Part shown: positions 42,585-50,850 of the stretch, piece by piece
Position numbering within the stretch: position 1 is the first letter of the stretch
Layout: every line of letters begins with the position of its first letter
Source: Verrucomicrobiota bacterium
GTDB lineage: Bacteria > Verrucomicrobiota > Verrucomicrobiia > Opitutales > Opitutaceae
Length of the DNA: 64,000 bases
NCBI GenBank assembly: GCA_023432225.1
Contig: JAEYUW010000021.1
Span: forward strand, 1-64,000
Direction: 5' to 3'
The notes under the pieces: generated by a model
The model's database searches: none
What the model was told of the DNA's origin: nothing
The model's input: only the letters and a program-made list of their open reading frames with translations
Translations under genes and position numbers: made by a program

Positions 42585-44102
42585 CTAAGGCGTCCGCTGT
42601 TCGCGCCATTTTCGAAACGATTCTGTATGCGACCAGCGAAAGCCCTTGTCGCGCAGATAATCTGAACCGCGATGTGCAATCTGCTCCCGGACGTAGGCGT
42701 CGAGGTTGCCCGGCTCCAGGAACGGATCGCCGATCTCAAGTTGGTGAGCCTCGAGCGCCGCGATCAACCGCGCCTTGATCGGAGCAAACGCGGGAACGTC
42801 CGCGAGATTCCGCCACTCCTGCGGGTCGGTTTGCAGATCATACAGTTCGTAGCGAGGCGGCGACAGCCAGCGGTCATAGGCCGCCTTCACCTCCGCGGAC
42901 AGCGCAGCGACCTCCTCCGCGACCAGTCCGGTGGGATAATGCGGCGGCGTCCCGGGTGTGCCGAGGTATTCGCGCGCGTAGTTGTTTTCCGGCGGTTGCG
43001 ACGGACTCCAGATGAGTTTCCAACGTCGGTCCTGGATGGATTCCTGCACGAAACACGCCTGCGGCAACGAACCCGTGGTCACGGCATGAACATACTCCCG
43101 CCACGATGCCGGTGGCTCGGCCCCGAACAGAGGTTGCAACTCCCGACCCGGCAGACCGCGAACGGGAAGCCCCGCCGCCCGCAGCACGGTCGGCAACAGA
43201 TCGAGCGTCGAGACCAGTTCCGCGCGCACCGTGCCGGCGACTGTCCGACCCGGCCAGCGGATGATGAGCGGCACACGCAACGCGGCGTCATACACGGTGC
43301 CCTTCCCTCGCGGGAATTGGGCGCCGTGATCGCCGAAGTAGACGACGATCGTATTCGCCGCTGCACCGCTCTGATCGAGCGCCGCCAGCAAGCGGCCGAC
43401 CCCGTCGTCCAGTCGCGCCAGGCAATTATAGTAGTCAGCCGTGATATCGCGCAGCCGCGCGGAGTCGGCGCCGATCCAGGGCAACGGCTTCACGTCCTCG
43501 CCCGTCTGCGGCACGGCCGGCCGGCCTTGGGCCTCGCGCACGAACGGCAAGTGCGCATCCGGAAAATTCACCGCGAGAAACCACGGTCGGTCGCCGGCAT
43601 CCCGCCAGAATTTCACGGCCGCATCGACGTAGGCTTCGGCCGGCTGCGCCCGCGAGAAGTTCGAGGCAGCGATCGCCCGAGAATCGAAAGGGAACGCGCG
43701 CTCCGGGTTGACATGCAACTTGCCCACTAGACCGGAGCGATAACCCGCCGCGCGCAAGCGCGTCACGATGTTCGGCGTGTCCTCGCGATACAGGGCGAAC
43801 CGATGCGTCGCCAGACCAAGCTGCCCGTGTTGTTGCGGATGCAGTCCGGTGAGGAAGGAGGCGCGCGACGGCGAGCAGACCGCGTAGGGCACGAACGCAT
43901 GGGTGAACCGCACGCCTTCCGCGGCTAACCGATCGAGGTGCGGCGTGCGCGCGCTCGGATCGCCGTAGCAACCGAGCTCCGGGCCATTGTCCTCGGAGAC
44001 GATCCAAAGGACGTTCGGGCGCTGCTCGGCAGTTTCGCTCCCGCAGAGCGTGACGGCAAACGCAGAGCCGAGCGACCAGAGCCAGGGGGTGGAGATTTTC
44101 AT
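42585..44102 (-). CDS. secreted sulfatase (N-sulfoglucosamine sulfohydrolase-like)
   Basis: 505 residues with a signal peptide (MKISTPWLWSLGSAFAVTLCGS). The formylglycine motif Cys-Ser-Pro-Ser-Arg (VCSPSRASFLTG) is near residue 76. The metal ligands are in WIVSEDNGPELGCYGD and FGDHGAQFPRGK. The overall pattern, with LGDP and RYELYDLQTDPQEWRNLAD at the end, resembles heparan N-sulfatases and related S1 sulfatases. A maturase (formylglycine-generating or anaerobic) is not in the window. It removes sulfate from an amino or neutral sugar before the cytoplasmic steps encoded by NagB and its neighbours. Confidence 0.88.
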   Translation of the reverse strand: MKISTPWLWSLGSAFAVTLCGSETAEQRPNVLWIVSEDNGPELGCYGDPSARTPHLDRLAAEGVRFTHAFVPYAVCSPSRASFLTGLHPQQHGQLGLATHRFALYREDTPNIVTRLRAAGYRSGLVGKLHVNPERAFPFDSRAIAASNFSRAQPAEAYVDAAVKFWRDAGDRPWFLAVNFPDAHLPFVREAQGRPAVPQTGEDVKPLPWIGADSARLRDITADYYNCLARLDDGVGRLLAALDQSGAAANTIVVYFGDHGAQFPRGKGTVYDAALRVPLIIRWPGRTVAGTVRAELVSTLDLLPTVLRAAGLPVRGLPGRELQPLFGAEPPASWREYVHAVTTGSLPQACFVQESIQDRRWKLIWSPSQPPENNYAREYLGTPGTPPHYPTGLVAEEVAALSAEVKAAYDRWLSPPRYELYDLQTDPQEWRNLADVPAFAPIKARLIAALEAHQLEIGDPFLEPGNLDAYVREQIAHRGSDYLRDKGFRWSHTESFRKWREQRTP

Positions 44103-44120
44103 CGGAGAATTCGGATCATG

Positions 44121-44394
44121 CTACTTCGGCACCGTCAGTTTCAGCCGCATGAAGCAGCGGACGCGCGCAAGCGGGAGTGGCACGCCACTCTCGTCCTACC
44201 CTCGCTCGAATTGAGCGCGTGGTCGTTCCAGGACACGAAATCCTCGGAAGCCTGGACGGCGTGCTTCTCCGGCTTGGTCGAGAGGTCGACGCGCGGGAGC
44301 GAGGCCAGCAGGCCCTTCAGGAGGCGGGCGGAGACCGAGAGAAGGAACGGAAAAATGGTTCGGATGTGCGGTCGACGGCAACGGCCCCTGCTTG
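44121..44394 (-). pseudogene. C-terminal remnant of a decayed gene
   Basis: Between the SGNH gene and the sulfatase gene, minus-strand codons from about 44370 show strong GC3 coding bias (RLLKGLLASLPRVDLSTKPE, then EDFVSWNDHALNSSEG). The bias then jumps by a frameshift into another frame reading ESGVPLPLARVRCFMRLKLT before a TAG at 44121-44123. No start and no domain are recognisable. It looks like the tail of a deleted hydrolase gene. Confidence 0.35.
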
Positions 44395-45510
44395 CTATCT
44401 TGCGGAAGCCGACACCTTCGGCCGCACCGACATCTCGCGCATCGCGGCGAGGAACCGGCGGGCGATCGCCGTGAAGCCAGCCGCTTCCGGATGCAAGAGA
44501 TCGGCGCCGAGCCCGCCTGCCGGCAGGACAAAGGACTCGCCCGGCAGATGCACGACCCGCGGCGAGTTCAAACGCGCGACCTCTTCGCGCACGATCGCGC
44601 GGTATTCCGCAAGTTTTGCGTTCGGCGCAAGGTCCCGGAAAGAAGGCAACAAGTCCGTGACGAAGATCCACGCCGCAGGGTGCGCCGGCACCACGGCGGA
44701 CAAGAAATAGCGCACCCGCGCGCGAAATTCTTCGGCGGGCATCCGCCCGATCAGATTCACGCCCAATTCGAACGTGGCCGCGTCCCAATCCTGTCGGCTC
44801 GCAATCCAGTCGGCCATCGCGGGCTCGAGGAAGGCGGACGCACCAAAACCGAGATTGATCCCGTCGGCACCGAGCAACCGCGCCAGTTGCGCGGGATACG
44901 GTTCGCTGGGGCGCGCGGCGTCGTAGCCCTGCGTGATCGAGGATCCGTAGGCCAGGTAGCGCCCACGCGGGAGCTGCTCCGGTCGCGGCGGACGCACGTC
45001 GCCGAGAACGTCCTTGATCCGGACCTCGGTGCCGTGCGGAAACACGATTCTGACCACCGCGGGATCGAAGCGGCCTGCGTTCGCGGCTGCAGCCTGGCGG
45101 AGTTCAGGCAAATTCTTCGGCGGACCGACGACAATCTCGGTCCATTCCGTGCGCAGGACGACCGTCCGGAGGAAAAAATCCCCGTGCCACACTTCCGCCA
45201 GCACGGGAGCGCCGCGGGTGCGGGGCGCACGGTCCTCGACATACTTCAAGGTGACTCGCGCCTCTGGGCCAGCGAGTTGGAAACGCAGTTCGACGCCCGC
45301 AGGCGAAAACGACCGGAGTTGCGCCGCCGCGTTGAGTTTTTCGCGCACCGCGGACGGCACGCGAGCGAGGCGAAAGCCGTCGCCGTCCGGCGCCGCGAGC
45401 ACTTCGGCGACGTTCAACCATGTCGCGCGTTCGGCGAACGGATCGGCGCCGAACCCGCGCAGCGCGGCGAGACTCCACAGACATAGGGCCACCAAGCGCG
45501 GAACGTTCAT
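44395..45510 (-). CDS. secreted SGNH/GDSL-type carbohydrate esterase
   Basis: 371 residues with signal peptide (LVALCLWSLAALRGFGA). An N-terminal beta-sandwich of about 165 residues, as in CE2/CE3-like two-domain esterases, precedes the SGNH hydrolase domain: nucleophile Ser in YLAYGSSITQG (near 190), Asn in LGVNLIG (near 250) and the catalytic Asp/His in ADLLHPEAAG (near 340). It probably deacetylates O-acetylated sugars outside the cytoplasm. Its start overlaps the ROK-like gene by 4 bp. Confidence 0.85.
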   Translation of the reverse strand: MNVPRLVALCLWSLAALRGFGADPFAERATWLNVAEVLAAPDGDGFRLARVPSAVREKLNAAAQLRSFSPAGVELRFQLAGPEARVTLKYVEDRAPRTRGAPVLAEVWHGDFFLRTVVLRTEWTEIVVGPPKNLPELRQAAAANAGRFDPAVVRIVFPHGTEVRIKDVLGDVRPPRPEQLPRGRYLAYGSSITQGYDAARPSEPYPAQLARLLGADGINLGFGASAFLEPAMADWIASRQDWDAATFELGVNLIGRMPAEEFRARVRYFLSAVVPAHPAAWIFVTDLLPSFRDLAPNAKLAEYRAIVREEVARLNSPRVVHLPGESFVLPAGGLGADLLHPEAAGFTAIARRFLAAMREMSVRPKVSASAR

Positions 45511-46910
45511 GCGCAGGACCTCAGGCGCGGAAGCGAAGCCGCCGCCATGGCCTGGCCGTGCCGGCGCTCCTTCTCAGGCGGAAGATGAAAACGGATTCGT
45601 TCGGCGATTTCCGGATATTCCTTCTGCAGCACCTGCTGCGCGCGGGCGACCAGCCGTGCGCCCCCTTCCCCGGTGGTCACGCGCCCAAGCAGGAGGGCGT
45701 GGTCGATGGCGTAGAAATCCGCACAGTGCGCCAGCGCGTGGCCCAGGTAGACACCGACCGTTTCGTAGATCTCTGCGGCGCGAGGATCGTGCCGCTCCAT
45801 CGCTTCCTGCACGAGCTTCAGCCGCTCCGGCAGGCCGATCTCTCGTTCAAACGAAAATCCCGCGCGTTCCGCCAACCGCGCCACCGCCTGCTGGGAAAAA
45901 TACTGCACGCCGCAGCCGCGATCGCCGGACCACTCGTCGGCCGGAGCGTCCGGACGATAGTCGACTGGCGCGAACGCCAGTTCGTTCAGCCAGGGCGTCA
46001 GCGTGCCGGCCGGCGTCACGTAGCCCGCCGCCTGGCTCGTGCCCATGGAAATGCCCAGCACCGAGTTCGCCCGCAACCACTGGGCTCCCGCCAGCGCCGT
46101 GACCTCGCCGTCGTTGACGACCTCGAAAGGCACTCCACCCCACTTTCGCTGCAGATCGATAAACATCCGCCGGACCTTCTCCTCGAACAGCGCCACTGGC
46201 ACGCCCCGAAACAGCGAGCCGGCGCGGACTTCGTTCCGCACATAGGTGCCGGCCGCGCTGCCGCCGATTGCATCGACGCGGGGCAGGTGTGCCGCCGCTC
46301 GCGCGAGCGTGTCCTCGATGCCGGCGAGGTGATAGGCCGGATCGCTTTGAAAATACGGATTCCAGGAAATTTCCTCGGAATACACCACTGTGCCATCGAT
46401 CAACGCGGCGGCCTTGCGATCGCTGCCGCCCAGGTCGAAACCGATGCGGCAGCCGTCGAGACTGCCGCCGAGCGGCGGGTCGTTCTCCCGCGCCACCGGC
46501 AGCGTCGAAAACGCGCTGGGCTCTACGGCGAACGGACGCCGATAGATCTTCCCGCCCATCAGCTCCGCATCAAACGCGCGATCGCCACCCGACTGATAGC
46601 TGCGGACCAATTCCGCCGCGATCTCCGGGGCGCCAGCGATCAACACGCGGTAGCCGCCCTTTTGCCACAACAAGAACTTCACCAAGCGTTCCACGTAGCG
46701 CAGCGAGTCCGCATGGTGTTCATGCCCGGCACTCAAAACGCGATCGTGATGGACCGACACGGACGCGTCGTCGCGGACCAGAGCGATCGCGATCTCGCGC
46801 GCGGCACGATCGCGCGCGACTCTCGCCCGGTAATGGCGGTTCCACCGCGCCGCGGGCTGAAAGCCCGGATCCAGGGGCGGCAAGGCAGCGGAGTTTAGTG
46901 ATGAGACCAT
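45507..46910 (-). CDS. ROK-like sugar kinase / ATPase-fold protein
   Basis: 467 residues. The actin-like ATPase phosphate-1 motif IGFDLGGSDRKAAAL is near residue 155, and VVNDGEVTALAGAQW and ISMGTSQAAGYVTPAG follow, matching the ROK (repressor, ORF, kinase) architecture. The Cys-rich zinc motif of typical ROK kinases is not visible, and the first 150 residues (HEHHADSLRYVERLVKFLLWQKGGYRVLI) are extra, so substrate and activity are uncertain. In this neighbourhood a GlcNAc or ManNAc kinase role is plausible. It overlaps the NagB fusion by 16 bp and the esterase by 4 bp. Confidence 0.75.
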   Translation of the reverse strand: MVSSLNSAALPPLDPGFQPAARWNRHYRARVARDRAAREIAIALVRDDASVSVHHDRVLSAGHEHHADSLRYVERLVKFLLWQKGGYRVLIAGAPEIAAELVRSYQSGGDRAFDAELMGGKIYRRPFAVEPSAFSTLPVARENDPPLGGSLDGCRIGFDLGGSDRKAAALIDGTVVYSEEISWNPYFQSDPAYHLAGIEDTLARAAAHLPRVDAIGGSAAGTYVRNEVRAGSLFRGVPVALFEEKVRRMFIDLQRKWGGVPFEVVNDGEVTALAGAQWLRANSVLGISMGTSQAAGYVTPAGTLTPWLNELAFAPVDYRPDAPADEWSGDRGCGVQYFSQQAVARLAERAGFSFEREIGLPERLKLVQEAMERHDPRAAEIYETVGVYLGHALAHCADFYAIDHALLLGRVTTGEGGARLVARAQQVLQKEYPEIAERIRFHLPPEKERRHGQAMAAASLPRLRSCA

Positions 46911-48799
46911 CGTTCGAATGCCTCCAACGCTTCATACTCGGCGAGCCCGAGCTGGTCGTAACGCTCCGCCAGGGCACGATTGTGTTCCTCAGACTGTTGC
47001 CACGACTCGCGCCGCGAGGCCGCGGCAACGGGGCGCTGACTGCGCTGGCTGCGATGCCGGTAGATCGCCTGCAGTTTCTGCGCAAGTTGAGCCGGGCTGA
47101 GCGGCACCGCCATGTGAATTTCCCCGGCTTCCCACGGATTGTTGAGATCCCGATAAAGCCAGACCCGGCAGTCGGAGAGCCAAACCGCGTCCGCGAGCGT
47201 GGCGAACGCACGCTGGAACACGTCGAAACAGACCGCGGCGACGGAGCCAGGGTCGGCGAGGTGCCCCGTCACGAAAATCTGATGCGGCTGCATTTCGCGC
47301 AAGATCGCTGCGACGGCAGCGACATCGGCCTCGGCCGGACGAAACTGGCGATAGCGTCCGCGCTCGTAGAACGGAAGATCGAGGAATCGCGCCAGATGCG
47401 CCGCAATCCCCGCTGCGCGCAGCGCCTCTCGCGCCTCGCTCCGCCGGACCAGCGTCTTCAAGTGACGCCGCGCGTCATCGCCTCCGCCGGCCAATGGCTG
47501 ACCGCTCTCGGCTGGAGCAGCGAACGCATCCGCGCCGCACGCCGCGTTTTCATATCGCGCGGTTTCGCGCAGCAACTCGATCGTCGCGGCCGCCTCCTCG
47601 TCGGGCACGCCCAGGTTGCCCGAGGTCAGGTAGACGATGCTGACTTGGTGGCCGTGGTCTACCAGCCGCCGCAGCGTTCCGCCCATGCCCACGAGATCGT
47701 CGGACGGTTCGGGGCTGAACAGCACCACGCGCTTGCACGCCGGCGCAGCGCGTTCCGGACGATGGCGATCGTCGGTGTCAGGTTTTCCGCCGGGCCAACC
47801 GGTGATGGTGTGCTGGAGGCGATTGAACGCGGTCAGATTCAACTCGTGCGCGCCGCCTCGCTCCGTCAGCAGGTCGGCGAGACCGTGTTCGCTGTAGTCC
47901 TCGTTGGTCAGCTTCAGCACGGGCTTTTTCACCCAGGCCGAGAGCCAGGAGACGGCGTGCAGCGTCAGCGCGTCCGTCCATTCGACCCGTCCGACCAGCC
48001 ACGGGAAACGATGGCGCGTGAGCTCGGCCGCCGCCGGAGGATCGAGGTGCACGGTGACGTTCGCGTGCTCCTGCAGAAAACTGGCCGGGAGTGCGTCGCT
48101 GACCGGCCCCTCAACCGCACGGCTGACGATGCCCGCCTTCCCCTTGCCCCAGGCCAGCAGCACGATCTGCCGCGCGGCGAGAATGGTGCCCACGCCCATC
48201 GTGATGGCATGATGCGGCACGTTGGCTTCGCCGAGAAAATCGCGCGCAGCATCGCGACGCGTGAGTGTGTCGAGGGTGACGAGACGCGTGCGTGACTCGC
48301 GGCCGGAACCGGGCTCGTTGAATCCGACGTGGCCGGTGCGACCGATGCCGAGGATCTGCAGATCGAGACCGCCCGCGCGTTCGATGGCTGTTTCGTATTC
48401 CCGGCACCATTGGTAGACAGCGGCGCGGGGCACAGTGCCGTCGGGAACGTGGATATTTTCGGCGCGGATATCGAGGTGGCTGAACAGTTGTTCCTCCATG
48501 AACCGGCGGTAACTCTCGCGATGCGACGCCGCCAAACCGTAATACTCGTCGAGATTGAAGGTGACGACATCGCGAAAGCTCAGGCCTTCCTCGCGATGCA
48601 TCCGGATCAGCTCGCGATACACCGGCACCGGCGTCGAACCGGTGGCGAGACCGAGCACGGTCGGGCGACCGCAGGCGCGGTTCTGCACCATCAAATCGCG
48701 GATGCCGCGGGCGATCATCGTGGAGCCAATCGCCGCATCCGGATGAATCACCACTGGCATGCGCTCACGCTGTTCTTCCTCGCGGCGTGAACAGTTCAT
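46895..48799 (-). CDS. nagB: glucosamine-6-phosphate deaminase fused to a PIG-L deacetylase domain
   Basis: 634 residues from ATG 48799, which overlaps the epimerase stop by 4 bp (ATGA), so the 70-codon upstream extension is rejected. Residues about 10-280 are the NagB isomerase/deaminase (GLATGSTPVPVYREL, VVTFNLDEYYGL, GIGRTGHVGFNEPGS, KGKAGIVSRAVEGP). Residues about 370-634 are a PIG-L-like domain with VVLFSPEPSDDLVGMGGTLRRL, where the canonical zinc motif HPDD reads SPEPSDD. The metal-binding His is therefore replaced and activity is questionable. Similar fusions are known in Bacteroidetes. NagB turns GlcN-6-P into fructose-6-P and ammonia. This gene is the strongest evidence for amino-sugar catabolism here. 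Confidence 0.9.
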   Translation of the reverse strand: MNCSRREEEQRERMPVVIHPDAAIGSTMIARGIRDLMVQNRACGRPTVLGLATGSTPVPVYRELIRMHREEGLSFRDVVTFNLDEYYGLAASHRESYRRFMEEQLFSHLDIRAENIHVPDGTVPRAAVYQWCREYETAIERAGGLDLQILGIGRTGHVGFNEPGSGRESRTRLVTLDTLTRRDAARDFLGEANVPHHAITMGVGTILAARQIVLLAWGKGKAGIVSRAVEGPVSDALPASFLQEHANVTVHLDPPAAAELTRHRFPWLVGRVEWTDALTLHAVSWLSAWVKKPVLKLTNEDYSEHGLADLLTERGGAHELNLTAFNRLQHTITGWPGGKPDTDDRHRPERAAPACKRVVLFSPEPSDDLVGMGGTLRRLVDHGHQVSIVYLTSGNLGVPDEEAAATIELLRETARYENAACGADAFAAPAESGQPLAGGGDDARRHLKTLVRRSEAREALRAAGIAAHLARFLDLPFYERGRYRQFRPAEADVAAVAAILREMQPHQIFVTGHLADPGSVAAVCFDVFQRAFATLADAVWLSDCRVWLYRDLNNPWEAGEIHMAVPLSPAQLAQKLQAIYRHRSQRSQRPVAAASRRESWQQSEEHNRALAERYDQLGLAEYEALEAFERWSHH

Positions 48800-50016
48800 C
48801 GGACGGCAGCCGCCGGGGACGCGGTGAGGAGCTCTTCGACGAGGCGCCAGCAGTAAAGCTGCATCCGCGGCAGATGAAAGGGCCCCTTCCACAAATTGCC
48901 TTTGAGCTGGGTAGCGATGCGGCCATCCCGGTGCGCATAACCGAACCATTCGCCGAACTCGGGATCCGGAAAGACGCGGTGCGACCAGTCGTGCACGAGA
49001 CGGTGCCATTCCGCGTAGCGCGCCTCGCCGGTCAGCTGCCAGGCGAGGAGCGTCGCAATCTCAGTCTCGTTATGCGGCCACCAGAATTTCATCTCCGCCG
49101 AATACTCCTGCACGGGTTTGCCGAACACGTCGGTGAACGAGAGCAGGCCGCCGAATTCCGCATCCCATCCCCGCGGCCACATGCAGTCGAGTATCCCGCA
49201 CCCCAGCTCCAGCAACCCCGGGTCGCGATGGCGCAGCTTGGCCTCGTGCAGGATGAACCACGCGCATTCGATGGCGTGACCGGGGTTCAGCGTGCGACCG
49301 TCGAAGTGATCGAGAATCGAACCGTCGGCCGCCACGATCTCCATCAGAACCTTCAGCTCCGGTTTGTAGAAATAGCGGCGGATATCCGCGACGGCCCGGT
49401 CGATCCAGGCGGTGCAGGTCGCTCCCTCCACCACGACGTCGCCGAGCGCCGCGCGCAGTTCCTGCGCCACCACGATGATCATCATCTGCGCCGCCACACC
49501 ACGCATCGGTCGCGTCGTGGCGTCGGTTTTCGGCGTGGTTTCCCCGGGCCGGAGCGACCGCAGGTAACGGGTGAAAAAGTCGACCGCGTCCGCCGCCGCC
49601 TGCGCCTCACCGGTCGCCCGGGCGTAAGCCGCACTGCCCATCGCCGCGAAGCACTCGCTGTAGGTGTAGCGGCGCATCCGCAGCGGCTTTCCTTCCCGCG
49701 TGACGAAGAAGTAGAGTTTCCCGTCGGTCGCACGGCAGTGCTCGCGCAGGAAGTCCAGGCAATGCTTCGCCGCCGCCAGCCACTCGGGCTTCTGCTCCAC
49801 GGTGTTGTAGAGCGTGGCGAACGTCCAGACCGCGCGACCTTGCAGCCACACGGCCTTGTCCGTGTCGACGATCCCGCCGCGGCGATCCATCGCGGTGAAC
49901 AAACCGCCGTGCTCGCGATCGAAGGCGTGGCGCAGCCAGAAGGGAACGACACTTTGCAGGAGCCCGTCGCGGTAGACCGAACGCAACTCCTCGAGTCGGG
50001 AGCGATTCAAGCTCAT
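48796..50016 (-). CDS. N-acylglucosamine 2-epimerase family protein
   Basis: 406 residues from ATG 50016. The (alpha/alpha)6 barrel of the AGE/RenBP family is recognisable: VPFWLRHAFDREHGGLFTAMDRRG, KAVWLQGRAVWTFATLYN, RTLNPGHAIECAWFILHE, KFWWPHNETEIATLLAW, and the end HRDGRIATQLKGNLWKGPFHLPR. The catalytic His pair (His in NPGHAIE and WWPHNE) is present. It interconverts GlcNAc and ManNAc or similar sugars. It overlaps both neighbours by 4 bp, so it is part of a tightly coupled operon. The frame upstream of 50016 is a shadow of the aldolase gene. Confidence 0.9.
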   Translation of the reverse strand: MSLNRSRLEELRSVYRDGLLQSVVPFWLRHAFDREHGGLFTAMDRRGGIVDTDKAVWLQGRAVWTFATLYNTVEQKPEWLAAAKHCLDFLREHCRATDGKLYFFVTREGKPLRMRRYTYSECFAAMGSAAYARATGEAQAAADAVDFFTRYLRSLRPGETTPKTDATTRPMRGVAAQMMIIVVAQELRAALGDVVVEGATCTAWIDRAVADIRRYFYKPELKVLMEIVAADGSILDHFDGRTLNPGHAIECAWFILHEAKLRHRDPGLLELGCGILDCMWPRGWDAEFGGLLSFTDVFGKPVQEYSAEMKFWWPHNETEIATLLAWQLTGEARYAEWHRLVHDWSHRVFPDPEFGEWFGYAHRDGRIATQLKGNLWKGPFHLPRMQLYCWRLVEELLTASPAAAVR

Positions 50017-50831
50017 TCGCCCTCCACGCGCGCCGCGAAATTCGTCGGTCGGGGCGCTGCGCCGAGCGCTTCGTCGAACCGCGCGTTGAACTGGGGAAGC
50101 ATCTGCGAGACGGATGAGTAGTCGCTGCCGTGCGCGATGAGCCGTCCGCCCGCCGCCGCCAGCGCGCGAATGTCGTCGGCGGTGCGTGCGGGGCGCCCCC
50201 ACGCGAGGCCGTTCTTCTTCGCCGCCCGCGCCACTCGATCCTGGGCCTCGTGCATAGCGGGGTGATTCCAGTCCATCGGGCAATTCAGTCGCAGCGAAAG
50301 ATCGCCCGGCCCGAGGAACAGGCCGTCGAGCCCGGGCACCGCGGCGATGTCGTCGATCAACGCGAGCGCCTCCGGGCTCTCGATCTGGATGATGAGCAGC
50401 GTCTCGCGATTCGCCTTCTCGAAGTAGCCGTCCCGACCATTGAGCCCGAAGCGATTGTCCATGCCGGCGCCATCGACGCCGCGCTGGCCGACCGGCGGGA
50501 ATTTCACGGCCTGCACGAGCGCCCGCGCGTCCTCGACGGTGTTGACCAACGGGATCAGCAGCGCGCTCGCACCGTCCTCCAGCAAGCGGTAGAGCTCGTT
50601 GGGATTGCGGCTGCCCGTGCGGACGATGCAGTCGATGTTCTCGAGGTGGTGCAGCGCCAGCATGCGCTGGATTTCCCGCCGGTCCCACGTGTTGTGCTCG
50701 TTGTCGAGCCAGAGGGCATCGAAGCCCGCGCGTGCCGCATGTGCGGGCATCATCGCGGTCGGATAGTAGAGGCACGCAATGCGGGCCACTTGGTTTTGTT
50801 GGAGTCGGGCTCGGATTCGAGAGAGGCGCAC
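50013..50831 (-). CDS. HpcH/HpaI-type class II aldolase
   Basis: 272 residues. The family pattern is complete: AGFDALWLDNEHNTWD with the acidic/His active-site region, LIPLVNTVEDARALVQAVKFPPVGQRGVDG, the metal-binding Glu in LLIIQIESPEAL and the Asp in GLFLGPGDLSLRL. These enzymes cleave 2-keto-4-hydroxy acids to pyruvate and an aldehyde. In a sialic-acid or uronate-like pathway it could supply the retro-aldol step. It lies 20 bp after the TonB receptor and overlaps the epimerase start by 4 bp. Confidence 0.87.
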   Translation of the reverse strand: MRLSRIRARLQQNQVARIACLYYPTAMMPAHAARAGFDALWLDNEHNTWDRREIQRMLALHHLENIDCIVRTGSRNPNELYRLLEDGASALLIPLVNTVEDARALVQAVKFPPVGQRGVDGAGMDNRFGLNGRDGYFEKANRETLLIIQIESPEALALIDDIAAVPGLDGLFLGPGDLSLRLNCPMDWNHPAMHEAQDRVARAAKKNGLAWGRPARTADDIRALAAAGGRLIAHGSDYSSVSQMLPQFNARFDEALGAAPRPTNFAARVEGE

Positions 50832-50850
50832 GGGAGGAAGGGACAGACGG

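Noticed and set aside
48796..50775. N-terminal extension of the 2-epimerase to 50775
   Set aside because: The first 253 codons overlap the aldolase out of frame; the epimerase fold begins at ATG 50016.
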